NCBI GenBank assembly: GCA_037501455.1
Contig: CM074862.1
Span: 77,650,501 to 77,714,500, forward strand
DNA from: Lantana camara
Lineage: Eukaryota; Streptophyta; Magnoliopsida; Lamiales; Verbenaceae
Direction: 5' to 3'
DNA length: 64,000 bases
In this document: piece after piece, positions 1-12,060 of the stretch
Layout of the letters: each line of letters starts with the position of its first letter
Position numbering within the stretch: the first letter of the stretch is position 1
Made by a program: the position numbers and the translations under genes
Notes under the pieces: model-generated
Seen by the model: only the letters and a program-made list of their open reading frames with translations
Told to the model about the DNA's origin: nothing
Database searches by the model: none

Positions 1-467
1 GAAAGCTCATCTTTCAGCGGCATGTCCATGGAAGCAAGTTTCTCAGTAAGGGCAAGAAACTTGAGTCCATATTCATGGACACTTGAACCTTCCCTCATTC
101 TCAAGTGGAACAATTCCTTTGATGTGTTATACCTTGTAACACGTTCATGAGGGCGGTAAAGTTGCTCTAAGTGGTCGTAAATCTCCCAAGCAAATTCCAT
201 AGCCTCATGTTGCCTTTGCAAGTCCGGAGACATGTTAGCCAACATAAGGCAACGGGCTTGGAGATTATCATCCTTCCACTTCTGAATCGCGTCCCGCTCG
301 GCCCGAGTGGGAGCCTCCCCTTCGGGACTAGGCTCCCCTTCGAAGAGAACATAAGTTCTCTTCTCAGAATCTAAAATGATTTTTAGATTCCTCAGCCAAT
401 CAGAATAGTTGGGACCAGTCAACTTGTTTGACTCGAGGATCGATACAGGAGGGTTTTTGGTTTCCAT
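1..467 (-). CDS. Ty1/copia gag, N-terminal part (open at window edge)
   Basis: Read on the minus strand from an ATG at 467-465, the frame is open for 155 codons and runs off the left edge. It begins METKNPPVSILESNKLTGPN and continues with a Tyr-Ser-Asp-Trp-Leu segment, the hallmark start of plant copia Gag proteins (Retrotran_gag_2/UBN2 type). Gag would form the virus-like particle in the cytoplasm. No stop or frameshift is seen in the visible part. It lies in the expected order behind a leader, a tRNA-iMet-type primer site and an LTR, all on the same strand. The protease, integrase, RT and RNase H parts lie outside the window, so whether the element is intact cannot be judged. Confidence 0.88.
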   Translation of the reverse strand, partial: METKNPPVSILESNKLTGPNYSDWLRNLKIILDSEKRTYVLFEGEPSPEGEAPTRAERDAIQKWKDDNLQARCLMLANMSPDLQRQHEAMEFAWEIYDHLEQLYRPHERVTRYNTSKELFHLRMREGSSVHEYGLKFLALTEKLASMDMPLKDEL

Positions 468-2775
468 TTCAAAACACGTAGAGAATCACAGAATCTACGA
501 CCTAAATGGTAAAACAGAGAACTAGTGAGCATGCTGAATTATAACGATACACAAAAGATAAGGTCTTTAATCTAATGTAGCTCCCACTGGCTTTCAAAGA
601 TCTAGAATTCCCAAAGATCTAAGAGGAACACGTTTCCCAATGGGTACTAAGATCCTAGGCATTTTACCTCGAACCCACGACTCGCGGACATTCTAAGTAA
701 GAATCCTAGGTAGGTACAACTTACCAATTCTAACACCTTTAGAACTCTTAGTAATTGTTTTTGCATCACCTATCTTTCAATATGGACCCACGACTCGTGC
801 GACATCCATATTTACTTAGGCGTTAAGCTAGACCCATCAATCATAAGATCATGACCAAAACTTAGTTCGAACGACCCACGACTCGCGGACATCGCCCTTT
901 CTAAAATTGACCACGAAATATTGACCATTTAAAATGATCAATTAGGTAACTAAGAACTAATAAGCTCCACTAGGTATCCCACGACTCGCGGACAATAACT
1001 AGCTTCACTTACTAAACTTAAAACCTATTGATGGAATGCTAGGAATTTAATTCAAAATTTGCATCTCGAATTAAACACCTATTTGTTCGAAATTAGCTTA
1101 ATATTTAATGGGAATTTTCGAATCAACCGGAGAGTTGTCCGGTTCGACCTCACCAACATATATGTTATCCAATTTTATTAGTCTTGATTAATGCAAGTAC
1201 ACTTAAATGCATATCAAACAAGCACATAAACAGATAAAATGTCCTAGCATGATACTAACATGTAATGATCATGGGTTCTACCTATCTTATGCGTGATATG
1301 TGGGAGCCACTCCACAATCACAAGTTCTAACATACATGCCACATAAACAGTTTAAATCACATAAGGGAAAACGGTAACAAAATACGAGCCCTATCTCTAT
1401 TACATTTAACAATTGAGATTCCCCTCCCTAACATTTTGAGGGGTCTTCACTTATGGCCTCCTTGTTACTTGAATGTGGTCCATCTTACTCCATGGGTGCA
1501 TTGTCTCCAAAATGAAAATAAAACCTCACCACCTATCTCTACTCTCAAATTACAATAAAAAGAAAAAGACATAAAGTAATAAGGCTCAATCTTCATATTG
1601 GCCTTAGACAATTACACGGGGCATACCCCGGCCTCAAAAACAGTAATATGGAAAGCCACATAATAAATCACATAACAGTACGCACATAAGTGAGGCTCCA
1701 ACCTCAAGTGAAAAACGCAACTATAGGGTTCCAACCCCAATTTAAACCATCCATGTGCATAAATTAAAACCATACATAGATCTAAACCCATGATCACCTA
1801 ACATGCTTTTGCAAGAATTTAAATTTAACCAATAAATTAAAATTCTCGCTTTAAGCTCTAATAGCTTAAAACACGACTTAGATGCAATTCATGTTCAAGA
1901 GCCTTTTCTATAAAACCCGAAAAACAATAAACTAATAAAATTCCAATTAATTTCTGAAAATTAATAATTTTATTCTTTCAATATTTTCAGAAAATAAAGA
2001 TTGTAATTTTTCCAAAATTCAAATCGCTTTAATTTCTCAAAAATCCCAATTTAATCAAAAAATTAAAATAATTTTATTTTAGCAAAAACTGATTTTAAAA
2101 GATAAAATTAAAATTAAATTAAATCGGGATTTTTCGGACCGAAAACACGAAACACGAAAACACGAAATTAGGCCCAAAAGCACCCGCCCAAAGGAGGGCA
2201 CCGCCGCGCGGCATCAGGCGCGCGCAGCGCGCAAGCTGCGCACACAGCGTGCGGCAAGTGCCGCCCGCGTGCGAGCGCTGGGCGTGCGGCTCGTGCGCTT
2301 GTCGCGCGCAGCAGTGCCCACCCGATGGCGGGCGATCTCGGCCTGGGCGTCCCGCTCTGTTGCGGGACGGTGCGGGCCGCTGTCCCGCGCGGTTGCGGGA
2401 CAGGCGAGCGGTCGCGCCTAGGCGCGGGCGGGAGGGCCTCCCGATCGGGTGCGGGAGGGCTGGGCGGCGGCGACGGGCCTGGGCATGCGACGTGCTAGCA
2501 CGCCTAGGCTCGTCCTTTTTCGTGTTCCGTTTCGTATTTTGGGTTTCTCCAAAACCCGGTTCAATCCAAAATTAAAAAATTCGATTTAAACATATTTCAA
2601 TCAAAACGGTTTTCAAAATCACAATTTAAGAAAACAGTTTCAGAAATTCAAGAAAAATTACAGTTTCGTATTTCAGGCTTTCTAAAAGAACTCAAGAATA
2701 CCTAATTCGCATCTAAGCCTAAGAATTTCTACCAAATTCAAAATAATTGAGACGAATCAGAAACACGATTAACGA
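468..2775 (-). other. Copia 5' leader between primer site and gag
   Basis: This stretch of about 2.3 kb has no convincing gene. Three things stand out. A motif reading CCCACGACTCGCGGAC on the plus strand recurs at about 674, 787 (with an insertion), 875 and 978. Its surroundings are AT-rich and vary. A very GC-rich island occupies about 2170-2515, rich in GCGC and CGGG words and unlike the AT-rich flanks; the short plus-strand frame across it looks like a composition artefact. Long leaders occur in SIRE/Angela-like copia elements, where they carry packaging and dimerisation signals, but no such role can be shown here. Confidence 0.6.
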
Positions 2776-2791
2776 GGTGGCTTTGATACCA
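2776..2791 (-). promoter_or_regulatory. Copia primer-binding site
   Basis: On the minus strand this reads TGGTATCAAAGCCACC, two bases inside the LTR end. It resembles the complement of the initiator tRNA-Met 3' end used to prime minus-strand DNA in copia elements, with one base different from the common TGGTATCAGAGC form. Confidence 0.8.
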
Positions 2792-2793
2792 CT

Positions 2794-4718
2794 TGTTGAA
2801 AACACGAATCAGAAAACAGCGGAATTTAAAAATTTTCCCAACAAAAGGACCTTGAACTCGCAATCGTGTAACCAAATTCGTAAAGATAGAAAACTTACTT
2901 TTCTTTTATTCTTTCTTGAAGCGTTTCAAGCCACCTAAGAACGTTCTTCTCGCGGCTTGATCCCCTCTCCTTGGTAAAGCTCGAATCTTCAAACTTCTAA
3001 TTTGAAGTCTCTAGAGAAAGTCCACCAACTTGATCACAATCTAACTAGTAAGGATGCTAGTTCTCTAGTTAGTGTTTAGGCTTAACCTAGGGTTTAATTT
3101 AATCTTGGAGAAAGGAAGGTGTTCAACACATGAACCAAGAATTATCAATTAGCTCCATAAGGAGCTCAAGCTCCCCTATTTATAGAGAGGGGAGTGCCGA
3201 AATTTCTAGTCCTTTATGGGCTAGGATTTTGGTCCCTCTCTCCTATTACTTGATCATCAAGTAATTTTGACTTTGACTTTGAATTCTAATTCAAATCAAC
3301 TTTCAAGAGAGCTAAAAATATCCAAACTATTTTTGGATAATTTTATACTTTATTTATTATAAAATAAATAACTTATTTTTATCTAATTAATTAATTCGTA
3401 ATTAATTAACTAGATTATTTTCTCCAAAATAAGACTTTCCTTTTTAATTCAAAATTAAACCAAAGTCTATTAAATAATTAACAACTTAATTATTTAATAT
3501 CCAATTAAATAGTCACGTGTGGCACACGTGTCGTCCAGTCACGTGACCCACACGTGTGGTTTCACACGTGTGGAACCCTCTAGGCTCGATTAACTCGTTT
3601 AATCATTTTAAAGCCTCAACTCATGTAACCAAGTTGTTGTGTGTGACCCTCTAGGTTCTCAATTCAATTAGCAGTGACCCTAATTAATTAATTCACTAAT
3701 TAATTAATCAGTCCACAGATTAAACGACCATAGTCTAGCAACAGGTGTTTAACCCCTAGCTGAATTGGAATGTTCGGATTCGACAGAACCTTTAAGTCAT
3801 TGATTCATGTGAGATACAATCCTCCTACTTACTATCTCTCAACCAAGATCTAGGGCAAGGGAATAATCAGAACCCTAATAATCCGGTCTTAAAGCTAAGT
3901 GCATTTCATATCCATTTGATCTCAATCCAAGAAACCCTTTTCTTGATGTCTTGATCTACTGCCTTGGCCAAGGACTCCATATGGCATATGAATGACTTAC
4001 ACAATAAGAGATCACCTTGCAAATGCAAGTGTAGGTCCTTTCTTGATTCTCATTCACTTTCATGAATCACTTGTGCAGCCCCAGCATAAGCCTTGAATCA
4101 GTTGTCTAAGGCGACACCCTTTAAAGCTTATACCTAAGACTACAGAGTTAACTCATAAAGTGACAAGGAACCTCAAGTCTAAGGATCAATTAATCACATC
4201 AATGACTCGTGAGATATTTCCTAATCTGGAAGTTTCCATTTCCTGAAATAGAAACTTCCTTTCCCATTTAGGAATGTTCTCACACGGGGCACCTCAGTGA
4301 ACTTACTTATTACAGTAAGCACCCTCATGTATCACGCACGTATCAACTATACACTTTGCACCTCCATGAAACAAGGTGGTCCTTCTTAAGGGCGTGATCC
4401 CACAAGCAAGCCTTAGAGGAGTCAGGTTGACACTCCCACTGCCTGTAGGACTCATCGGCTTGGAGTATTTTACTAATCATGACTTATGTGATATAGGACT
4501 CGTTTCATGAACCATTTCACCTAAATGGTAGAGTCCTAAAGTCATCAGGATTAGGGGAGTTCTCATACATGCACAGCTAAAGTAAACGCATACCAAACAA
4601 GAGCATATAAAGAAGTGTTGCCTCAATTCGTTATTTCATTCAAAGATTGTCTGTGATTACAATAAGGAAAAGCACAAAGCGGATATACAATCGGCTTTCT
4701 AGGGCACTATTCCTAACA
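2794..4718 (-). mobile_element. 5' LTR of the copia element (1,925 bp)
   Basis: In element orientation the LTR starts TGTTAGGAATAGTGCCC at 4718 and ends TTTTCAACA at 2794, with TG..CA termini and the primer site directly inside. The start is closely related to the LTR start at 60940 on the plus strand, so two relatives of one Angela/Tork-like family lie at opposite ends of the window in opposite orientation. A second shared block carries CCCTAGATCTT (near 3848 and 61799). The LTR cuts off a chromovirus LTR at 4719, so the copia insertion is probably the younger event. The second LTR is outside the window, so age and target duplication cannot be read. Confidence 0.85.
3177..3184 (-). promoter_or_regulatory. 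LTR TATA box (TATAAATA, minus strand)
   Basis: A canonical TATAAATAG on the minus strand within the copia LTR, followed by a CA-rich stretch. Its place in the LTR fits the U3/R boundary of copia elements, so transcription would start shortly downstream, toward 3140. Inferred from motif and position only. Confidence 0.55.
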
Positions 4719-4968
4719 TTTTGTATATCCATTTTTGGAGCTTGGTGGCTCGTTGTATTTATTATGTGTTGATCTTGCTTCCGCGTTTTATTCTAACTCT
4801 GATTTTACATTGTCTTGAGTTTAAATGGTTTAAGGGTTAGTCCCGCCTAGCATAGCGTGTGTGTTGTGTCCCCGTTTGCCGTAGATTTGGCACGTGTATG
4901 GACTTCCATTTCATATACGGGTCGGGTCTTGGTGCGGGGGATGTGGTACCTTACGCTCGGGTGCTACA
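4719..4968 (+). mobile_element. 3' end of a chromovirus-type LTR (truncated)
   Basis: The 250 bp end in GGTGCGGGGGATGTGG and then GTGCTACA, the same kind of ending as the LTRs ending at 8634, 52025, 55451 and 58601. A primer site follows at 4977. The left part of the LTR is lost where the copia LTR begins. From 4969 to 5173 lies the untranslated leader before gag. Confidence 0.75.
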
Positions 4969-4976
4969 TCCTTATG

Positions 4977-4989
4977 TGGTATCAGAGCC
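4977..4989 (+). promoter_or_regulatory. Chromovirus primer-binding site
   Basis: TGGTATCAGAGCC lies eight bases after the LTR end. It is the initiator tRNA-Met complement used by Tekay/Del-type gypsy elements. Confidence 0.8.
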
Positions 4990-5173
4990 TAGGGTTGCAA
5001 AACCCGGGCTCTCGTGTCGTGTTGAGTCGGTTAAGTCGTTCGGCTTTAGGAACAACTTGTCAATGTGTTGCATATGCATTGTTTACGTGCTTGTGTGCTT
5101 TAAATTTTGAATTTTGGTTGAATTAGTTGCACTTGCATGCATGGACTAAAAATAGCATGCATTTCAGTGTTTC

Positions 5174-5844
5174 TTGGACAGGATGCCTCCACGTAGACAT
5201 CGTGAGAGATCTCCAGGGCGTCGCCATCATCGTGACCGATCCCCTACGCCTCAACCACAACCACAAGCGCCTCCAATGGATATGGGGAACTTCATGGAAG
5301 CAGTTTTTAATTATGTTGAGCATCGGAGGGCTCAAGCTCCCCCACCACAACCGGCAGAACAACAAGCCCCTTCACCAAATCATAATAACAGAGATCCTCA
5401 TGGGGTGTTTCTGAGCTACAACCCCCCTCGGTTTTCCGGTTCTATTGATGATGCGATCTCGGAAGGTTGGTTGATTCGATTGGAGAGGATTTTCGGAGTT
5501 CGACAGTTTACCACGCAAGAGAAGGCTCAATTTGCTATATTCCAACTTGATGGAGATGCTTATGAATGGTGGGAAAGAACGAGAGAGAAACTTGAAGTGG
5601 ATGAAGAGGAAGTTACTTTAGAGGTTTTCAAGAGGGAATTCCGAGAATGCTTTGTACCGGAAGTGGTAAGAGAGAGAAAGGAGTAGGTTTAAAGCAAGGT
5701 GCGCGTACAGTGACTTAATATCTCGCCGTATTTAACAGGCTTGCGAAATATGCTCCTCATGTCACCCGGGATGAGAAGAGAAAGTCGAGGAAATTCATTG
5801 CGGGATTAAGACAAGATTTGAGACACGCGGCGTCGGCCGTGTAC
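5174..5844 (+). pseudogene. Broken chromovirus (Tekay/Del-like) gag
   Basis: The first frame (5174-5686) starts with a basic Arg/Pro/Gln-rich stretch and then a retrotransposon gag domain: a Phe-Ser-Gly substrate-like segment, a conserved WLIRLERIF helix, and FQLDGDAYEWW. It stops at 5686 after an RERKE run. One base over, the frame continues the same domain through a Lys-Tyr-Ala-Pro segment and KRKSRKFIAGLRQDLRH to 5844, with one further in-frame stop. So there is at least one frameshift and one stop. An LTR begins abruptly at 5845 and no downstream pol is found, so this copy cannot encode a full Gag-Pol. Confidence 0.8.
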
Positions 5845-8634
5845 TGTAGCAGCCCCGTTTCGGAGGCTTGTTCCGAGAAGTTTGGGTGGTTTCCTATATT
5901 TTTCGACTCCCTGGTTCCATTTTCGACCTCAATTTGGTCCGAATCGCGGTGGAGATGGTGGTTTCCGGCTTGACGACGGCCATCGAGGCCCTTTTCCGGT
6001 GGTCTTTTGGCAATGGCTTCTTCACGAAAGTTGTTCGACACGACGAGATCGTTCTTTTCCTGTACACCCGACTCCTAATTCGGCCGTTTTGGTGGCGGTC
6101 AGTGGCGGCGCTTGGCAGTCAAACGCCACCCATCTTCCGGTGACTTTTTCCGGTAATTACCTTGGGCGTTTCGAAGTACTCGACGAGGTCTTTCCAACTG
6201 TATGCTCGGATTTCATTTTCGTTGAACGGTTTGGATTTAATTTTGTTTTCTGGCTTTTTAAATTTAATAATTGAATTGAATCAATTTTTCCTTATCTAAA
6301 TCCGGTGGGTTACGCTTTTCCCGAAATTGATTGAGGGCTTTTACTGTGCTAGCTGAGACGTACGATTCGCCGTTCACGTATGACAGCAAGTCCATTTCGC
6401 TGTGGTGAGTCCAACGCCACTTTCCGTTCGTCAATCGGATGCCCGGTTGATTTGTTTTGAAATTTTGAAGTTATTGTATTTTATTCGTTAATTGTTTTTA
6501 ATTGTAAAATTCGATCATGTATGAACGATAAATTGAAATTATGAGTTGTATGATATTTGGAAATATGCTATGATGTATGAAGCCTTGATTCGTGATTTAT
6601 TGAATTTAATTGCCTCGTGTATGCCGTTTCTTGCATATGTTTCTTGCTTCTAAGGGGTGTTAGTGTAATTTTAGAAACTAAATTGATTATGAAATTTTAT
6701 GAAACCTACGTAATAAATTATGAAAGGGTCTGTTGTATTTAATTTAAATGAATTATTTAAGTATGTTAATTGTTAGAATATTGTGAAATGTACTAATATG
6801 TATTTATGCATTAAATTGTTATGTAATTCGCGTGGATCCTTTAGAGACTTGTTGCAAGATATGAATCGAATTCTTAATATATTGAATTATTTTACGTAAT
6901 TGATGTTATGAATTTTATAAGTTACGCATCCCTTAATATGCAAAGTGAGTTGTAATATGCTATGAATGACTTGATTGTATAAATATGGATTATATGTTGC
7001 ATCATTTGCATTCGTGAGCATGGACGTGCGTCTTTATGGTTGTGGTTTGAGTCTGAGTTCTGTGTTCTATGTGTTCAGTCGTTCAGGGTTTCTTCAGGGA
7101 GTGTCTATCAGCTGTTTGGGTTCCAGTGGGACTTCCTTGCTCGTGTTTTCCGTTCTCGTCGGTGTAAGGTGAGGTTTTAGGATTTTTATTTTAATTAAAG
7201 TGACCTACAACCCTCTCGTTTTTAAGCCTGCATGCGATTATTATATTATATTTATATAATAGATATATGCTTATACGATACGTTTATGACTTTGTCAAAC
7301 GATTAAAGGTTTTCGAACTATATATACGAGCGTATGTAAGCTTGAAAATGTTTTGCAACGAGGCTATGCTCCAAGCCGTGTGTCTTCATGCCAGCTACGG
7401 ATTAGGATGGTACGGAGAGGTACGTTTATAGCATATGCTAAGTTGCAAGGTATGGTATGTCTGATAAGGTATGTAAGTATGTTACGTTATGATATGATAA
7501 GCATGATATGTAGCAAGTTATGATATGATATGCTCTATTCTGATTTGTTGGGCCCCGGGAATTGTGGGTAAGGACGCCTGGGAAGGCAAGGGCCGTCGGG
7601 TTAAGCCTGTGCATGATTCCCATTTGAAGTACTTAAGCGCGACTCTTGGAGGTTGAGGAGACGTGGTGCTTTGAGCCCTCAGTGGATAACCGAGGAAGGC
7701 ACAATGTGGTTTAGCTACCCCGTGTGTATTGGTATTGAGTAGTGAGGGTTTGCTCCCCGAACTACCTGGTTGTTGGGGTTGGATTTGTTATGTGATTTAT
7801 GTTTTCCATTTTAGTATGTATAACAATAAGTGGTATGTTGGTTGGGGACCCGTACTCGCCGGGTATAAAATAGGTTATGTTATGTTGATTATGAAACGGG
7901 ATAGAAGCTTTCTCTTTTGATATGATATGAGTATGTTTAGTTTGTTAGGTTTTGAATAAGTATACTTTGATTTGAAAATGGCTTTGGTATGCAAAAACCC
8001 TACTCCCGGTTCATAATCTTTCTTTTGATATATGCTCTGCTCTATATTATGCATAGTGTGTGTGTATTCAGCCCCCTTACTCAGTCAGTGGACTAACCCT
8101 CGCCCCACCTATGTTTTTACTTTGCAAATGCAGGCTGTTGGAGTTCGAGCTAGGCGGCGATGTGTCGTGTTTGTCGAGTCAGTGTCTTTTGTTAAGTTTA
8201 TTAAGTGTTCTGTTTCAGTTATGTTTGTAATTTGTAATTGTATATACTCTGTACATGTTTATACTTATGGATTGTATGTTTAGAGTTCGGGACAGGTTTC
8301 TAGGGCCAGTTGAACTCGTATTTACTGTATGCACTTGTTTGATTATGATTATTTCGGGACAGGCTTCTAGGACCAACTGAACCCGTGTAGTTGATAATGA
8401 TTGAATTGATATGTCTGATGTTTTAAATTTTTGTAAATCCGTATTCTTTACTTTGATTCTGCTTCCAGGTTTTGTTTTATCTGTTTTACAGGGTCTAGGT
8501 ACCGCCTAACTTAGGCAGGGTCTTGTCTGTCTTCCGTTCGCTACTGCTTGGTTTGTGTACGGATTTTTCCATTTCGTATGTGAATTGGGCTTTAGTGCGG
8601 GGGGATATGGTGGCTTAACGTTCCGGGCACTACA
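5845..8634 (+). mobile_element. Solo LTR, chromovirus type (2,790 bp)
   Basis: Starts TGTAGCAGCCCCGTTTCGG and ends GGGCACTACA, with the shared GTGCGGGG..ATATGG block just before its end. No primer site follows and no polypurine tract precedes it, so it looks like a lone LTR in the gag remnant. The five bases on each side (TGTAC and CATGG) do not match, so either the target duplication has decayed or the locus is rearranged. It is clearly related to but diverged from the LTRs at 49518 and 45374. The short frames inside (for example 5868-6274 and 8032-8283) have no recognisable domain. Confidence 0.7.
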
Positions 8635-8976
8635 CATGGTTTAGCAAAGAAAGCAGTAAAAAGAAGCAAAGAAAGCGACGGCGGTAGAAAGAAAATAAAA
8701 GTGTATAATGTATAGTGATGCATTCATATGTTTTTGGGTGAGGTCCGGTTTTTAGGCGTGTACGCAATTTAACCAAAGGACAATAATTGATCAACAAAAC
8801 GTTATAATTACCAATAATTATCCAATTTAAGTTGAGTAATTTTTATTGTAAATACGGTAAAATTGTTCCAAATCAATAAATATTATAATTAGGAAAATAT
8901 AAATATCAGTATATATATATAAATATATATTATATATATATATGCATGTATAATTTAGGCTTGTGTACTTTTATGG

Positions 8977-9024
<48 letters not shown>

Positions 9025-9301
9025 TATGAATAATATTAATGAAATAAGTTTGAAATTTTGTTTCATTCCTAACTTTATTATTTGATGTACCAATCATAGC
9101 AATGGCATAATGAAGTCATTTCATACCTTTGTTCATTTCATTATAAAATTCATTCATTTTTCTGCCTCATTTCATTCATGCATACCAATCATACCGTAAA
9201 ACTTCATTAAAATAGAACTCATTTTAGACCCAACTCATGGAATTATGGATCCAAGTTCCAAACCAAACTCCGCTCAACCTGCCCATTTGACACCCCTAGT
9301 T
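8635..9301. other. AT-rich intergenic DNA with microsatellites
   Basis: No gene is seen. It holds a TA-rich run at about 8910-8945 and an (ATT)n microsatellite at 8977-9024. The last 40 bases end in TTTGACACCCCTAG, which resembles the terminus of a hAT-like element, but no partner end was found. Confidence 0.6.
8977..9024. repeat. (ATT)n microsatellite
   Basis: About 16 uninterrupted ATT trinucleotides. Slippage-prone and likely to vary in length between individuals. Confidence 0.95.
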
Positions 9302-10236
9302 TAGGGTTGTCAATGGGACAATTTTAGTCCGAATCTAATCTGAATCCAATCCGAGTTTTAACTTATTCGTCCGATAAAAATGTCTGATAGATCATATACA
9401 ATTATAAATATTCGTTATTCGAAATAAGCTGATCGAATATAAGATAAGAAATTTAACCCTTTAAAAAATCAAATCCGATTTTATATATAATATTTAATTA
9501 AATAAATTATATATTCGTAAAGAATATTAAATAAAATAATTAAATTAAATTTTCACATGTTTATCACTTTAAATAATAATAAAACTTAAATTGTTTACTC
9601 TAAAAAAATATATTTTTCTTTATTAATAAATTTAAATTAACATATTTTAAATAAATATAAACAAAATCATCTAATAATACATTAAATAATAATTAGTTAT
9701 TAAATATTATATAATTATATTTGTTTTTTATATTTATTTTTTTATAAAAATATATATTTTATCGAATCTAAACCCGACTACGTATGAAGTCATAATTAGG
9801 GATGCAAACGAGCCGAGCCGGCTCGCGAGCCTAGCGAGCAAGCTCGAACCAAGCCCGAACTCAAACCCCTTTTAGTTAGGCTCGTGGCTCGTGAGCCGGC
9901 TCGCGAGCTAATATATTTAATTAAAAAATAATATTTTTATTTTTATATATATAAATATTTTTATTTTTATATAATATTATATATATTTTTATTGATTTTT
10001 ATATAAAATTAATAAAAAATTAATATATTTATAATATATATGTATATATATTTAATAAATATATATTATTATATATAAAAATATATTAAATTATTTTAAA
10101 AAAAACTAATTTTTAATTAAAAATAATATATTTTCATTTGGCTCGAGCCGAGCCGAGCGAGCCTCGAGCCTTGGTCGGGTCGAGCCGAGCCGAGCGAGTC
10201 TCGAGCCTTGATCGAGCCGAGCTCGAGTCAGGAGAG

Positions 10237-10284
<48 letters not shown>

Positions 10285-10449
10285 AGCCAAGGCTCGGCTC
10301 GGCTCGGCTCGTTTGCATCCCTAGTCATAATCAATGAATTCGAATAGGATTTGCAGGATTTGCTTTTGGATTCGATTATCAAACTTTCTTATTGGATTAT
10401 GATCTAAAATCTTCTGATCCAATCCGAATCCAACCCGTTGACAGCCCTA
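9302..10449. mobile_element. hAT-like element (non-autonomous), host of a nested MITE
   Basis: The ends are inverted: TAGGGTTGTCAATGGG on the left and, reading inward from the right, TAGGGCTGTCAACGGG (14 of 16 match). Sub-terminal segments are also inverted (CCGAATCTAATCTGAATCC against GATCCAATCCGAATCC). The interior is AT-rich with no transposase. The flanking octamers CCCTAGTT and TGTTCTAG do not match well, so the target duplication is not confirmed. It contains a younger MITE at 9797-10323. Confidence 0.6.
9797..10323. mobile_element. hAT-type MITE, copy 1, with GAGCC-rich ends and poly(A) core
   Basis: Element of 527 bp bounded by TAGGGATGCAAACGAGCC and its inverse. A perfect 8-bp target duplication GTCATAAT sits at 9789-9796 and 10324-10331, as expected for hAT insertion. 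Sub-terminal arms are arrays of GAGCC/GGCTC words. Inside lie an AT-only core and a run of about 46 A at 10237-10282. There is no coding capacity. A second copy in the opposite orientation is at 32870-33268. Confidence 0.88.
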
Positions 10450-11429
10450 TGTTCTAGGAAATTCAAGCCCAAACTAAACTAGTTTAATCACATGATGGAT
10501 ATTTAGCGTTTACCGACTAATTAATATTTAATCCCTTAATAATTTGTGTTGCAGATCGAAGAAATTGTACCTATACCAAAACACATTATGAGCTGGGTTA
10601 TTAGTTAGACTTTATGTAACAAATAATTCATCACATAATGACTGTGCACACTGTATAATTTACTATTGAACTATTAGTTAGAATAATTTACTACTGAACC
10701 ATCAGTCACTGACCAAACCACATTAACAGTTGAATTATTAACAACGAGTTAGATTGAACAAACCACATTACGAGTAGAATTATTAGTTATGCTAAAAGAG
10801 GGGTTAAAGGCTACACCTGTATCTACATAGGAAAAGTACATCAAACCTCCCCACGCACAAAAAAGGGACCCTAAAGGCCTAAACTTTCCAAGTGATAATA
10901 GAGGGAAATAAAAGTACCTTCCATCTTCAAATTTCAGAATTCCACAACACAAAATATTGAGCTATATGCCCCCACAGCCCTGTGTTTTTCAAAAAGAGCT
11001 AAAAAAACCCTGTAAAAAAAAAATTAGTAAAATAAACCCTGTATTTTTTAATTTTTGCAAATCGCCCCTTTACACCATTTAGTCAAAGAACCGACGTGTT
11101 TTGTCAAAATTGCCCTTCTTTCATTACAATACATTCTTAAAGAACTATATGCAGTTATGCACCCACAACCCTGTGTTTTATGAAATGAGCCAAAAAAACC
11201 CTGTAAAAAGTTAAATAGTCCAAAAACTATAATATACATATATATGTATATATATGCAATAAATAAAATAATAATTGTATATATATATAATTATAATTAG
11301 TGTACAATACATATATATTTTCATTATAATATTATATATATATTTTTTATAAGATTTTTAATACATATATATTATAATATTTATATGTATTGTAAAATAA
11401 TTATAATTATATATATATATGTATATTAA

Positions 11430-11611
11430 ATAAATTTATAAATAATATTTAATACGTATAGTACATTAGTAATTTTATACATAAAAATGTATATATATAA
11501 TATATTATATAATACATACATATATATACATATAAAAAAAATTTCAAAAGAAAAAAAAGACATTACGTATATACATATTAAATATTATTTATATGTATAG
11601 TACAATAATTA

Positions 11612-11664
<53 letters not shown>

Positions 11665-11798
11665 GTATATTCAATAAATTTATAAATTCTACCAAAAAAC
11701 AAATAAATAAATTTATAAATAATATTTAATATATATATATATATATATGTATATTCAATAAATTTACAAATTCTACCAAAAAATTTATAAATAATATT

Positions 11799-11855
<57 letters not shown>

Positions 11856-12008
11856 AAATTTACAAATTCTACCAAAAATAAATAAATAAATTTATAAATA
11901 ATATTTAATACATATAGTACATTAGTAATTTTATACATATACATGTATATATATAATATATTATATAATACATACATATATATACATATAAAAGAAATTT
12001 CAAAAAAA
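11430..12008. repeat. Direct repeat of about 120 bp in AT-rich DNA
   Basis: A unit containing GTACATTAGTAATTTTATAC and ending in a stretch like ATATAAAAGAAATTTCAAAA occurs at about 11430-11551 and again at 11886-12008, about 456 bp apart. Between them are shorter repeated pieces containing TTCAATAAATTTACAAATTC joined by TA runs. Confidence 0.75.
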
Positions 12009-12060
12009 AAAAAAAAAAGTTGATAGAATTTCTTCCGCCGGCGAAATTTCAAAATCGCGC

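Noticed and set aside
674..995. CRISPR-like spaced repeats
   Set aside because: Four imperfect repeats inside a plant retrotransposon leader, with uneven spacing and no cas genes; a eukaryotic context.
2249..2575. 108-codon plus-strand frame, Arg/Cys/Gly-rich
   Set aside because: Falls on the GC island of the copia leader and runs antisense to the element. Stop codons are rare there because of composition.
5845..8634. Reading this LTR as the 3' LTR of the element whose gag starts at 5174
   Set aside because: No polypurine tract lies before it, and its end differs clearly from the LTR end at 4719-4968. A separate solo LTR fits better, although its target duplication is not visible.
10106..10382. 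Frames with poly-Phe or poly-Lys near 10.1-10.4 kb
   Set aside because: Translation of the A homopolymer in the MITE core; not a gene.
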